From: Elmis aenea
Taxonomy: Eukaryota; Arthropoda; Insecta; Coleoptera; Elmidae
Direction of reading: 5' to 3'
Length of the DNA: 64,000 nt
Assembly (NCBI GenBank): GCA_947652605.1
Contig: OX393581.1
Span: 50,491,924-50,555,923, forward strand
Positions within the stretch are counted from its first letter, which is position 1; each line of letters opens with the position of its first letter. Below, one piece after another: positions 22,641 to 33,789 of the stretch. The translations under genes were made by a program, and so were the position numbers. The notes beneath the pieces were generated by a model. It saw nothing but the letters and a program-made list of their open reading frames with translations. It was not told the DNA's origin and searched no databases.

Positions 22641-24484
22641 TTTAAGATGTTTTTGCTTCTAACTCATTGCTTCTAACTCAATTGAAGCTTAAAATTGCAT
22701 AGCAGTTTCGTTAGACTACTCAAATCTGGCTTAGCTTACGCAGTTTATCGATTCTATATGCCAACTTTCCTGTTTGTTGGTAAACATCGTTGATTTTAAT
22801 AATTTAATGTCTATGACGTACGTAAACACAATTTATCACTCTATGTCCGTTCCTATGTACACGAATATTATTATCAGTTATATTGGAGACAGCAGTAACA
22901 TTATCCCATTATTTAGTTGAGGGTAAATGAACAGGTTGTTGTATTAGTCAAACCTACTGTTCTTAGGCAAAATTCAAGCTGAGATAACTACTTTACATGT
23001 GCGTTTGTGTTGAATATAAAGTTTTAAAGGTAATAAACAATTTTGATATTTTGAGTAAGTTTGTTTAATTAAGGAAAAGGAGTGGAATTTTTTGAGCTCC
23101 GTTAAAAAAAAATATTGTGACTTATTTTTCCGGTAGTAGGCATATACAAAAGCACTTTTTTGCTCATTTAACCACCCTGTATACTAGCCCGAAGTATTTA
23201 TAGACATTATACATACTTCTATATCATGGAAACCCAACATTTTTATATTCATTTTTATGCACAAAATATTTAAAATATTAACAGCCACTTTTTCTGTACA
23301 ATACAAATCCATTTGTGTACGGCAATTCATGCTTTTACGTCAACATCACTGGAATTTAAATATTAAAGCCTCGCATTGTCGACGAAATGCAGTACCTATT
23401 AGGTGTGTACAGCGTTTAGAATTTACGCGCATCCTGTCATTAAGAGAAATATTGCAAATGCATCGCGCGCTTTTGTTAGGGAGCTACAACAAAGGCCATC
23501 GCAATTGCATTTTGTATGGTGGTCGAACAAAAAACCATTAATATTATGCCATTATTCTTCGATCATTGATATTAGCTTTGTTGGTGCTGGCACGAATTAC
23601 GGGGATTATTTTTTTATTGGGGATTTCGACAGCAACTACACACCAAATTGGAATTTTTGAACGGTCGTTAATTAAACACAGTACGTTCAAAATTCAAATG
23701 AAAATTTTACACAGTAAGAGGGAATTTTTAACGACTATACAGGGTTCTCAAAATTCGTACCCTGAAACTATTAGGTACAGTCGGAGTGTTTATTTAAGTA
23801 AAATTTTAAATTTAGAACTTTTAATAGATAAAAAATAAAACCGAATTTAATTTTAGTGTAATATTCCCTCCCCTATACCAAAAATCGTTTTGTGACGCAT
23901 AATAATACGGAATGTTGTCTAAACTGATTAACTTTACACAAACAACCCCAAAACTCGATCGAAACGCTTGGACAACTCGATCAAATTATACAGTGTAAAC
24001 ATTTATTGCTCCGCAATTGTTAAACGCTGAAATAACACATCTTTGTATTATTACGTACAGTTGAAAACAAAGTTGTATCAATATCACAGTCAAAAGTTTC
24101 GAGAAAAAGATTCGCCTCCAGCGATCAACCAATTTAAATGCATGCATCGGATAACTTCCAACTTTTCGCTCTGTTTTTGGGGTAGTGTAACCTGTGGAAA
24201 CTCATGACGGATGCTGAAGTTGCCCCAAAACAGTCGTTTAAATCGAATGTACACGTGTTGAACGCACACGATAAATTTAACTGCGGTTCAGTTACACTAC
24301 CATCAACACGTTGTGTGGATACAGTTTATTTTAACGCGGTCGTACCCAACAGTAAACTTGGCTGGGATCATCCTGGATTGTCTCTGAAACATTTGAAATC
24401 ATGTTTTACTAATAACTTTCTTATTAACCAAAGCTAATCTTTAATTTAATTTTTATCATCAGAAAATAGGAAAAAAAATTACTT
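22641..24484. other. intron sequence, possible decayed transposon
   Basis: Around 23350-23500, reading two + frames together gives CRRNAVPIRCVQRL then HPVIKRNIANASRAFVRELQ. This resembles the helix-turn-helix (DUF4817-like) start common in insect DNA-transposon proteins, at low confidence. A CCACCCTGTATA terminus lies at 23163. The rest is AT-rich. Confidence 0.3.
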
Positions 24485-25143
24485 TATATCTATTAACTAA
24501 CTGCAAAGAAACTTGACTACTCGCTATGGAAAGCTGTCAAAAAATTAAAACGATTAACATCACATTACCCACCAATTAGAAACTCTAATGGAGAATGGGA
24601 AAAAAGTAACACTCAGAAAGCAGAGGTTCTTGCCAATTATTTAGAAGAAACGTTCAAACCACTAGAAGAACAGATTAACGAGAACATGGAAGTAGAAGTA
24701 AGAGATCCTGAGCAGATCATTTTAGCCACTCCGAAGGAAATTCCTAAAGAAATTAGGTATAACATTAACCCAAAAAAAGCTCCAGGCTGTGACTTAATAA
24801 CTGGTGCAATGGGGTTCAGCTTTGGGGTTGCGCAAGTAAAACCAGCATAAAAGAAATTCAAACTTTCCAAAATAAAGTTCTGCGAGATATTGTGGAAGCG
24901 CCATGGTACGTGAGGAATGATAACCTTCATAGAGACTTGAATATTCCCACTATTAAGGAGGAAATCAAGAGGCTAGCAAAAAATCATCAAACAAGGTTAC
25001 TTACCCATAACAGCAGAGTGGTACACCAACTTCTGGACGTGAATGTAGTGAGAAGGTTGCAAAAGACCAAACCCTTCGAGTTACACAACTCTACACAGGG
25101 AGAACGTGTAAAAGCAAAGAAGTGCGTTGATAACAACACGTGA
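24485..25143 (+). pseudogene. Jockey-type LINE with internal deletion
   Basis: The + strand reads YSLWKAVKKLKR, SNGEWEKSNTQKAEVLANYL and INPKKAPGCDLITG, which is the linker and start of the RT domain. It then jumps directly to GVQLWGCASK, QNKVLRDIVEAPWYVRND and LQKTKPFEL, the C-terminal end. The middle of the RT, including the catalytic YVDD box, is missing between about 24800 and 24815. The C-terminal part closely resembles the copies at 15781-16690 and 43065-43860. It is an internally deleted, non-autonomous copy. Confidence 0.85.
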
Positions 25144-25984
25144 AAAATTGTTATGTATTTAGAGTCTAAGCATGGACTAATGGGACTTCGTAGCTAATAA
25201 TATTTGGGTTGATAGGGTCAAACAAAAACCATAGATTAGTCGTTACGACTAGATTAGTTAATTGTAACAACAAAAATCGATTTCTTCTTTCTTTTAGGCG
25301 ATATTGTGCAAGAACGAGCCGGTAATAGTCACCTATCATAGCAGGGTCTTAAATTCCCTGGTAGCGTTTTTCTTCATAATTCGAATGTCTTAATTTTCAG
25401 TTAAAATTTTTACGGAGAACGCAAAAACAAATTTCATGCTAAATTAATTTACCATTCTTGTCTTTCTAACGATTTTTTAATCATGAATAATACACCCTGT
25501 GTAAATATAATAACACAATTCTGTTATTTACCGGTCCATTTATAACTTCGCAGAACTCCATGATTTCAACTTTTAATTTTCTTAACAGAAACGTTTGGGT
25601 AAGGTATTGAATCGGTTAGAGACGAGCCTCGTTTGCCTTTTGTTGATATTCCGTGCTCCTATATAATTTCATTTAACAGTTGCTTAAATTTGTAAAGAAA
25701 ATTGTGCTTTTACAATCTTACTTTTGTTAGTGGAGCTACTGGGAAAGCGCTGGAATATTCATATTTATTTTTCTTTGGACTTAATTAAACTATACAACTT
25801 TTCTCCGTGCAATTACAACGGCAAAAACTGAAGCGGCGATTTAATGCGGCGTGGTTTTCGCAAAACAATGCAAATGAATACAAAATTAATATTCATAACT
25901 CTTGTTTACGAAATAATAGTAAATATAATTTTATTTAGCTGGTACATGCAAGATTATTATTAGGAGTATTATTATTCATAAACC
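25144..25984. other. LINE 3' remainder and unassigned intron
   Basis: The first 100 bases are probably the untranslated end of the Jockey copy. A CACCCTGTGTA terminus occurs at 25492. Nothing else recognised. Confidence 0.4.
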
Positions 25985-27005
25985 TTCTCTACTAGCGGTG
26001 TCTACTCAGGTCTCTCCATTCTCTCCTGTCTGTAGTTTTATTTCTGGCTTGGTTCCATGTCAGTTCTTTTTCTCTTAGGATGTTTGTTGTATCATTTTTT
26101 ACGTTTACCTCGGTCGTCCGCGTTTTCTTCATTTTCCTACTTCCATCTCTCATATCACTTTCATTGTTTTTTCATCTTTCATTCGTATTAAGATGCCCGA
26201 ATCATCTCAGTTGGGGGGTTTAAATTTTTTCCATTACACTTTTCATCTTAATCTTTCGCTTCTAAATATGTTCATTCTTGACCTTCAATTTTTCTTGGTG
26301 TTTTTGTTTCACATTCACTTTTTAATGCGTCTGTTTACACCCATAATTCGCAGCCACACGTGAGGATTGGTGCTAGTACTACTCCACAAATTCTAGTTTT
26401 AGTAATTTTGCTTTACACCTTTTTTACTGAAAATAGTTTTGTATAAAAATCCATACAGTGACTTTACTTTGCTCTTTCTGTTAGCAATTTTTATTCGATT
26501 TTGCCACTTTCCTTCAGCAATGCTCCAAAATATTGCAACTGTTTTTTCACTTGTAATTTTTCATCTTGCACTACTATTTCTACATGTTTTGTATCATTTG
26601 ATAATGTAATAATTTCTGTTTTCTTTAGATTTACTTCTAAACCATTTCTGTTTAAATTACCTGCCCATTTTTCAATTTTGTTTTGTATTTCTTCATTTCT
26701 CTTTCCAAACAGGATTATATCATTTGCACACATGAGTTTATACATTCTAATTGGCATTAATTTTCTATAACCTAAGTGTAGGGTGTTGTATGGTTTACGT
26801 TTTTTTTATATGTCATTCATTTTCATTATTAACAGTACTGCTTCCTTGTCTAACTCCCTTTGTTGTGTTGCGTGCTATTCTCACCACATTTTCTGTTTTT
26901 CTTACATGCTCTGCACTATCCTTATCATTTTGCCACTTACTTTTCTTTCTCTTATCGTCTTCCATATCTCTTCTCTTTGTATACTATCAAAGGCTTTCTC
27001 TAACC
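25985..27005 (-). pseudogene. LINE reverse-transcriptase fragment
   Basis: The - strand begins EKAFDSIQREEIWKTIRE (first acidic block). It is broken by stops, then shows the catalytic region as CANDIILFGKRNEEIQNK (families have CADDIILF), EKWAGNLNRNGLEVNLKKTE and LQYFGALLKESG. Weaker C-terminal traces continue toward 25985. At least two stops and one catalytic change (ADD to AND) make it dead. It stops abruptly near 27005, where unrelated sequence starts, so it is 5'-truncated. Confidence 0.8.
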
Positions 27006-27759
27006 CGGGAAGGTCACGATATGTTGTCGATAGAATCTGATCCAGGCTGTGTTTATTGCATCAAGAACAACAAAACTAAATATTTTCCAGAGTTCTGCAA
27101 AGGTATACGTGCCACTGGCCATGTCCAACGGAAAAATAGGGGAAAAACTGAAAAGTTGGTTAATAAAAGTAATTTTTGCGCTCGCGTTGACCTTGAAACC
27201 GACAAAGATAAAATCAAAATTCTTCTATATACCAATTGCAAGTAAAATAGTGCAAAGTTATTATATTTGTGACACCCTGTATACAGCGTATTATGTTATT
27301 TTCAGACGATTATGTCTTGTTCAACACACAAGCTATAAAATTTTAAATTAACATTTACAAGAGGTCCAAAATTAAACGAGTAATGAAATTCGTTTGCGCG
27401 AAAACGGCGCTCATTAAAATTACTATTTATATTGAAGTTTTCGTAGCCAGAATGTTGGATATACGCACAACTCTCACATCTAAATTAATAGCGAAGTACT
27501 GGCGTATTCCCTGTAGCGAAAATTAAACTGAATATTAGACGTTAAAGCGAAAAAGCGTAACAGAACTCGTATTCAAAATGAAAGTGCGATATTAAATTCG
27601 GCGTCAAGTTGTAGTTTGAGCGAACCTCAGGAGTTTTTTTTTTATCAAGGTTTATTACACAACACGTTAACAAAACGCCTCTTAGCGTTTATTGCTTAGA
27701 TTTTTGTTTTACAATTTTGATTAAATTGGTGTTGCTTAAGATCAAAAGCAAGGACTGTA
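27006..27759. other. repeat-derived, non-coding intron sequence
   Basis: A GACACCCTGTATA terminus at 27272 ends a roughly 250-base stretch that looks like one of the CAGGGTG-ended repeats. No gene was seen in the remaining bases. Confidence 0.35.
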
Positions 27760-27935
27760 TCGTAGAATATATTTCTGTAAGTTGAAATTCCAAGGAATAA
27801 CAACGGAATCCTTTCAAGTAAACAAAGGTGCAAAACAAGGGGACTCACTATCCCCAACCATATTTAACTTAATAGTAGAAGGCGCACTAACAAAAACGAA
27901 ACTAGATGAGAAATTAATATCGCTGTCTTATTAAG
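27760..27935 (+). pseudogene. short LINE RT fragment
   Basis: The + strand reads KGAKQGDSLSPTIFNLIVEG, the GxxQGxxLSPxLFNLxxE block of LINE reverse transcriptases, with a few flanking residues. About 55 codons remain before stops. It is a small relic of a family not otherwise identified here. Confidence 0.75.
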
Positions 27936-28061
27936 GACAAAAAAACATGCCAAAATTCCTCTAAAAAAAAGGAATCGAGACGACGTACTTAGTTTTTTTC
28001 TATCTCTGATAATAACCGAGATACCCTATATGGGCATCAAAAATAAGCCACCCTGTACATA

Positions 28062-29358
28062 CGAGGCACGTCCAGAAAGTAAGTGTATTAGGGCCCACAC
28101 GGGCAGAGAGAGATTTTGTTTTGCTATGTTGGCCACACTGCCGTGTAGCTTAGCTCCTCCCGTTTTCAACGAGCCCAAGAACGCTTCAGTACGAGCAAAA
28201 CTGTGGTCACAGCAATGTTTCCCGTGAACGATGTCGATAAAATCTGCCGCCAAGTGCGAGATTCGCAGCGTTATCCGTTATCTCGTTGTGAAGGGAAAAT
28301 ATCCGTCTGAAGTTTTTAACGAGATCAAATCGGTTTATGGCGAAGGAGTTATGAATCGTATGAGTGTCTTTAAATGGTGTCGTGAATTTAAAAACGGTCG
28401 TACTGATGTGCACGACGAGCATAGGAGTGGAAGACCGTCGATTTTGACTGATTCGCTTGTTGAAAACATTGAGGAAGCTGTTCGTGGCGACCGCAGATTG
28501 ACATTGGATGAACTTTCGGTGATGTTTCCACAAATCTCCAGTTCTCTGCTGCACAAAACAATCACAGAAACACTCGGATTTCATAATCTGTGTGCAAGGT
28601 GGGTCCCAAAACAGCTGACAGAGCAGCACAAATTGAATCGAGTGGCAACCTCCAAAGAGTTTTTGCAGCGGTATGAACTTGAAGGTGATGATTTTCTGCA
28701 CTCTATTGTTACAGGGGACGAAACTTGGGTTGCCCACTATACCCCTGAAACCAAGCCAAAAAATTCAAAACCACGATTTCTGCCAAAAAAATCATGGCAT
28801 TCGTGTTTTGGGACCACAAAGGGATCATTTTGATCGAATTTTTACCTCAGGGTGAAACCATCAATGCTTCTAGGTATTGTGAGACCTTAAAAAAATTAAG
28901 AAGGGCAATTCAGAACAAGAGAAGGGGACTGCTGCAGAAGGGAGTCTGCCTTCTGTACGACAATGCCAGACCTCACACGGCCAACGCAACAAAGCAACTT
29001 TTGGAGTCGTTCGGATGGGATGTTTTGAACCACCCCGCGCATTCCCCTGACCTGGCGCCTTCAGATTATCATCTGTTCACCTGCCTGAAGATGCACATGG
29101 GTGGAAAAAAATTTTCAACTGACGAGGAAGTGAAGGGGGGGGTGAACAAGTGGGCAAAGGAGGTGGCGGCGGCAGAGTTCTTTGACCAAGGCATAAAAAA
29201 ATTGATCCCTCGTCTCACTACATTCATCGAGAGGGATGGCGACTACGTGGAAAAATAGTTCCCATATGTTCTCATGTAACCATGTAAAAGTTTTTTTTTT
29301 AAATAAATTTGTTAAAACCTACAAAAATCTAGTACACTTACTTTCTGGACGTGCCTCG
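28062..29358 (+). mobile_element. mariner transposon, complete ends, frameshifted transposase
   Basis: 1297 bp, the normal length for mariner. The 30-base terminal inverted repeats (28062-28091 and 29329-29358) begin CGAGGCACGTCCAGAAAG and differ at one position. Both ends are flanked by TA (28060-28061 and 29359-29360), the mariner target duplication. Ends this similar indicate a fairly recent insertion. It landed a few bases from a CCACCCTGTA repeat terminus, inside the TSPN intron. Ends and duplication are seen directly. The subfamily was not determined. Confidence 0.95.
28231..29258 (+). pseudogene. mariner transposase (DD34D), one frameshift
   Basis: The first frame (28231 to about 28790) encodes the paired helix-turn-helix DNA-binding half (VFKWCREFKNGRTDVHDE, GRPSILTDSLVENIEEA) and the first catalytic motif VTGDETWVAHYTPETKP. 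After that the family's RRPS/WRH-type linker appears shortened and the frame is lost near 28780. The second frame (28794-29258) carries MAFVFWDHKGIILIEFLP, LLYDNARPHTA and HSPDLAPSDYHLF. The aspartates of DNARPH and PSD have 34 residues between them, giving DD34D. All three catalytic aspartates survive. The single lesion, a small deletion that is not a multiple of three in the linker, is what inactivates it. Confidence 0.92.
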
Positions 29359-29848
29359 TACATATGTATCTGATTACTCCTAATATTTGTCTAAGAAGAA
29401 AAGTTTTCGTCTGAAATACAAAAATTAAGAACCAATTATGTTTCAGGCTTTTACTTTGGCAAAGTTTTCAATTTTTCGTTTATAGATGCAATTTCATGCT
29501 ATGCATAAACATTTCCTTTTTCTCCTTAACTGTGTGTAAGGCACAAGATATTTAAAATAATGTACCGGAACCTTAGCGATCCCAAGAAATTGCGGTCCAA
29601 GATAATGTACACCCTCTAAGTCTTCATTTTCTCCGGGCCGGTCCGTAATTATAGCAACGGCTAATTAAACGCCTGTACTAAGTTAAATGCTGAGAACTTC
29701 AAACAAGTTACTTTAATGAGACTAGCGTTTGATCAGCATTTTCCACACCACTTAAGGAATTGCACCTAGACAATAAATAGTTTGAACGCCTTAACAGGAA
29801 GTTGGGAAATTAATCAGCTGTAAATGATTTAGTATGAAGCAATAAAAA
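29359..29848. other. intron sequence, nothing recognised
   Basis: Unremarkable AT-rich sequence between the mariner and the LINE insertion. Confidence 0.45.
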
Positions 29849-29858
29849 ACATTTTTTT

Positions 29859-31548
29859 TTTTTTTTTTTTTTATTTAGTCATTTGTCTTTTTACCGTTAG
29901 GTGTAAGACTACATTAATTTACTAAACCAATTTAAGATAAAAACTAAACACAAGTTCGATAAAAGTACATTTAACATAATATTTAATGTGAGCTTCACTA
30001 TTATGTTAACTTTCTTTCTTCCTCACTATTCTTTTCCACCCCACTCTGTTTTGAGACAGCTCCTTTACGTCCTCCCATTTAATACCTTTTTCTTGCGCTG
30101 CCTTCTTTACTCCTTCTTTCCAAGTTTTTCTTGGTCGGCCCCTTTTATTTTTTCCCTGCGTCCTTGCTTCGTACGTTTTCCTTGTTAATTTTTCATCTGT
30201 CATTCTATTAATGTGGCCTAACCATCCTAACTGTCTTTCCCATATCTTAACTTCTGTTGATTTTATTTTAAGTTTTTCTCTATATGTCTCGTTTTTTATT
30301 TTGTCTAGTTTTGTCTTTCCCTCGATTGTTCGTAAAAACCTCATCTCGGCTGCATTTATTCTACCTAAGTTTCTTTTTGTAAGTGTCCATGATTCGCTTC
30401 CGTATAATAAAGTTGGTGTGACTACTTTTTTAACTACGTCTACTTTTGTTTCTTTGGATATTTCTCTTTTACTAAAGATGGTCGTTTTTAGAGTATTATA
30501 TATTCTTCCTACTTTTCCTAGTCTGTCGTTTATCTCTTTGTCTTGTCTTCCGTTTCCTTCTATGATTGTTCCCAAGTATTTGTAATGTGTTACTTGTTCT
30601 ATATATTGCCCTTCTATTGAAATGTTGTGTGAGTTTTCTTTCTCTGTTACTATCATGCTTTTTGTTTTCTGTACATTTATCCTCATATTAATTTTCTTTA
30701 GTTCTTCGTTTAGTCTTTCCATATTATACTGTAGGTTTGCCTCCGAGTCAGCTACCATCGCCATATCATCTGCGAATAATAACTCCGTCAGCTCAACCTT
30801 TTCCATCCTCCAATACCCCAACTGTAGTGGTCTGAACTTCTTTTTTGCTTTCTTTATTGCCTCATCTACTACGATTGCAAATAGCAATGGACTAAGCACG
30901 CAACCTTGTTTTAATCCTTCTTTCGTTTCAAACTCTAATGATTCCTCGTTATGTGTTCTTACCACGTTTAGCGTTTTTTCATACATTATTTTTAGTGTGT
31001 CTATAGTTCCCCCGTCTATACCTTTGGTTTTTAGGCTTTTCCACACATCCTTCCTTTGTATTCTGTCGAACGCTTTCTCCAGATCAATAAAACATATATG
31101 TATTTCCTTGTTTTTCATCATTGCTTTTTCTATCGTTTGTCGTAATATAAAAATTGGATCTTGCGTGCTTCTTCCCCTTCTAAAACCATATTGTGTTTCT
31201 TCTAACGTATTTTCTAATTTTTCCTTTATTCTGCCTTCTATTATTCTGGCTAGTATTTTTGCTGGTATACTTATTAGTGTTATGCCTCTATAGTTTGCGC
31301 AGTTCCTTTTATCCCCTTTCTTGTAGAGTGGTAAAATAATTCCCATGTTCCATTCCTTTGGCATTTTTCTTGTTTTAATAATTTCGTTTATTATGCTTCT
31401 CAGGGCTTCTTTTCCTTCTTCTTCCAAGTATTTGATCATTTCTGGAGTAATATTATCGATACCTGGAGCTTTGCCTAGTTTTATCTTTATTATTGCTTCT
31501 TCCAGTTCTTCTTTTGTGATTGGTGCCATTTCTTGGTGTTCTCTTTCT
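29859..31548 (-). mobile_element. young 5'-truncated LINE with poly(A) tail and target duplication
   Basis: On the element (-) strand the copy runs from 31548 to a 21-base A tail (T run at 29852-29872). ACATTTTTTT occurs at both edges (29849-29858 and 31549-31558), a 10-base target duplication whose left copy merges into the tail. Just before the tail are GACTAAATAA and the hairpin GTCTTAC-loop-GTAAAAAGAC (about 29876-29912). At the 5' edge the open frame simply starts mid-protein (EREHQE before MAPITKEE), as expected from truncated target-primed reverse transcription. The uninterrupted frame and long pure tail mark it as the youngest LINE in the window. Confidence 0.88.
30006..31529 (-). CDS. 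LINE reverse transcriptase, 507-codon open frame (5'-truncated)
   Basis: An uninterrupted frame encoding the RT and C-terminal domains of a non-LTR retrotransposon. In order: KLGKAPGIDNITPEMIKYL (RT entry), YRGITLISIPAKILARII, QYGFRRGRSTQDPIFILRQ, ICFIDLEKAFDRIQRKDVW (first acidic block), GLKQGCVLSPLLFAIVVDE, LLFADDMAMVADSE (catalytic FADD), YKYLGTIIEG, then LLYGSESWTLTKRN, NAAEMRFLRTIEGKTK, RQLGWLGHINRM and NKRGRPRKTWKEG. All catalytic aspartates are present. The endonuclease domain that should precede it is lost by 5' truncation, and the start shown is only the first internal Met. The clade is unsettled; RTE-like or a related endonuclease-RT group fits. Copies at 4258, 46915 and 62024 are related. 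Confidence 0.9.
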   Translation of the reverse strand: MAPITKEELEEAIIKIKLGKAPGIDNITPEMIKYLEEEGKEALRSIINEIIKTRKMPKEWNMGIILPLYKKGDKRNCANYRGITLISIPAKILARIIEGRIKEKLENTLEETQYGFRRGRSTQDPIFILRQTIEKAMMKNKEIHICFIDLEKAFDRIQRKDVWKSLKTKGIDGGTIDTLKIMYEKTLNVVRTHNEESLEFETKEGLKQGCVLSPLLFAIVVDEAIKKAKKKFRPLQLGYWRMEKVELTELLFADDMAMVADSEANLQYNMERLNEELKKINMRINVQKTKSMIVTEKENSHNISIEGQYIEQVTHYKYLGTIIEGNGRQDKEINDRLGKVGRIYNTLKTTIFSKREISKETKVDVVKKVVTPTLLYGSESWTLTKRNLGRINAAEMRFLRTIEGKTKLDKIKNETYREKLKIKSTEVKIWERQLGWLGHINRMTDEKLTRKTYEARTQGKNKRGRPRKTWKEGVKKAAQEKGIKWEDVKELSQNRVGWKRIVRKKES

Positions 31549-31559
31549 ACATTTTTTTA

Positions 31560-32623
31560 GCGAGTATAAAAGTCTGCAATAGTTTTCTTGCTAAACTCAG
31601 GCTTACATAGGCCCATTCTCTTTAAAGTTTTTAATTTAGACACACATTTTATTCGTTTAATATGTGCATAACACATGGCCATCTGAATAAATGTACACTT
31701 TTACGGTTTCAATGAAAATGGCCGTACATTTTTTTTTTTGGCCATGCTGTATGTGATTCCCCAATACCCAGATCGAAAAATGTCATAACGAAAATGATCA
31801 CGTACTCATTTTTGCAGTTAGAGCGATGGGATTCTTTCTCTCTCTGTCCCTTTGAAGCAAATGACAGTAATCACACTAAATTACGTGCGATTCGCCACCC
31901 ATATGTCATCAGTTACGATATCAAACGATATCAAAGGGCGCGTGATTTGATGTATCGGACAAACGAGTAAACATTTCTTTTTACAGATGTAGTTCAACAA
32001 AACACGAATAACAAAAACAGTAGAGCTGCGTTTTTGTGTCAACCAGGGATGCATCGATAAACAAATTGGCAGAATATTGACGGTTTCGTATGATTAATTA
32101 GTAAAAAAGCACTTACAATTAGTGTTTGTTGATACTCGATTTTGATTTTACCTCGTTTTTTTTATATACTCGTGTGATTTATAAAATATTTAAACACAAA
32201 TTATGAAATGGAAGGAATAAATTGTGCCTTCAAAATGGAGAAACCCGTTTTTCTGCTATGCAATAAAGTTCTAACAATACTGTTGAACCTTTTTATCGTG
32301 CGCATAAAATTTTTGGAAGTCGAATTAACGTGGTAACTGTACATTTGCTGTTATTGCACATTAAATATTTACACAGGCTTTTAGCAGAAGTATTTTTGCC
32401 ATGTGCGTCGTTCGCTTTAATGCTATAAGAGTTGAAAGCGAACACTTTCAACTTGTACAGGAAACCTCGATTGTATCCGTTAAATATAAATGTCTAGGTA
32501 CAGATATCCGTGAAACAATTTCAGTACAACCCAAAAGTCCATTAAAAAATACATTTAATTTAATTTGAAGCACAATACAATCTGTTTCTGAATAAAAAAT
32601 TCATATTTAGCTATATGCATATA
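31560..32623. other. intron sequence, nothing recognised
   Basis: AT-rich; no exon or repeat terminus until the CAGGGTG at 32624. Confidence 0.4.
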
Positions 32624-33446
32624 CAGGGTGGTCCAAATTCGATGGGATTACATAGGTATCTTGCTTAACATTCAAGATAAAGAAAAGGTTTAATTACCAA
32701 AAATGTGCTGTTTTTGAGAAAAATATTCTATCGTTTTCTGTTTTGGAGTTATTAAATATGTTGTTCAATAAAACAAAATATATCATAGAAATGTTATAAT
32801 AGTGGAAAAGGTTAAAAAAACGATAAAATGCAAAACGATGCAAATCCATCTTGACGCAATAAAATTAACATGTAACCACAAAATTACTTCAATAAGTGTT
32901 CAAAATTATCTCCATCATTTTCAGTTCATAATCGCACTATCTTTAAAAGCATTTTTAAATACAAAACAATATTTGCAGGAAATTTTATTATTACACTCGG
33001 TTCCTTATTTTCAGCTTTACCGGAAAATCGGTTTGATTTTTCGAAAATTTCACTAGACCAAAGTTGTAGCCCATAAAATTTGCTATCCGGAATGGGCCGT
33101 CGGTTTTTTTGTACAACCTTTCGTTTTAAAGATACAGCGGTTGCAAAGTTAAAGAAACAATTAAAGTTTTTAAATTTTTCACATGTTTTTTTACAAACTG
33201 CTTTATAACTTTTAAACCTTTGCCTGTAGACAAAAAATAATAATTATAAATTTTGTAGAGAATTTCATGCTCTATTAAAAAGCTTTGGGGTATTTTATGA
33301 TAAAATTGATATTTTCGGCGACAGAGCCTTTTAAATGCAGAAGTGTAAAAAATCAAGTAAGGGTTGAAATGTACGAATTTTTTTTTTAGAAAAAGGTCCT
33401 CTATCACTACTTAAAATATTTGCGGTGATAACGGGGGCACACCCTG
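32624..33446. repeat. possible TA-flanked repeat with CAGGGTG termini
   Basis: TA-CAGGGTGG at 32622-32630 faces CACACCCTG-TA at 33438-33448. Only about 7 bases of the ends are inverted repeats, so these could be ends of two different elements. The interior is AT-rich and non-coding. Confidence 0.35.
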
Positions 33447-33534
33447 TATCTATGTACACACGTAAATTTTGGTCGTAAACTAGTTGTATTATTACGAATT
33501 CAGCACATTTAGAACATTCTGTGTTTGTTTTCAG

Positions 33535-33645
33535 GGCTCCATGCAAGTTGCCAAAGTCCTTCCATACGTGATGCAGCAACGCCTGTGGACATGCATGCAT
33601 ATTGCTGAAAATCCCGCCCCAGAACACCTAAAACCCTTGTCGTAA
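33535..33645 (+). CDS. exon: end of the TSPN domain, probable last exon
   Basis: Acceptor TTTGTTTTCAG ends at 33534. The exon continues the phase-0 frame left at 20784, so the join reads KKKFL-GSMQVAKVLPYVMQQRLWTC. This is the closing TSPN strand: F-x-G-xxQ-xx-K followed by a Cys, comparable to the F-K-G-xxQ-x-xK pattern at the end of NELL-type domains. The frame then runs MHIAENPAPEHLKPLS to TAA at 33643-33645. Two endings are possible. Either the protein ends here as a short secreted TSPN-only protein, or GTAAAA at 33642 is a donor and further domains follow. An AATAAA at 33781, 136 bases after the stop, and the convergent gene ending near 34.9 kb favour termination. No downstream VWC or EGF exon was recognised. 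Confidence 0.72.
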   Translation, partial: GSMQVAKVLPYVMQQRLWTCMHIAENPAPEHLKPLS

Positions 33646-33780
33646 AACCTTTACGATCACTGAAGAAAACTATTTATGTCATTGTCTTACGAATAGCACT
33701 CGTTTTCTCACAATATCAGCACATTTCAGTTCATGATAAGGACGACAAGAAAACGTAATGTAAAAAATTTATTATTTAAA

Positions 33781-33786
33781 AATAAA
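33781..33786 (+). terminator. possible polyadenylation signal of the TSPN gene
   Basis: AATAAA lies 136 bases after the TAA at 33643. Such hexamers are common in AT-rich DNA, so support comes only from its position. Confidence 0.3.
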
Positions 33787-33789
33787 TAT

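Noticed and set aside
28030..28737. Opposite-strand frames over the mariner
   Set aside because: Shadows of the transposase; no motif on that strand.
30622..31293. 223-codon + strand frame
   Set aside because: Antisense shadow of the LINE reverse transcriptase on the - strand.
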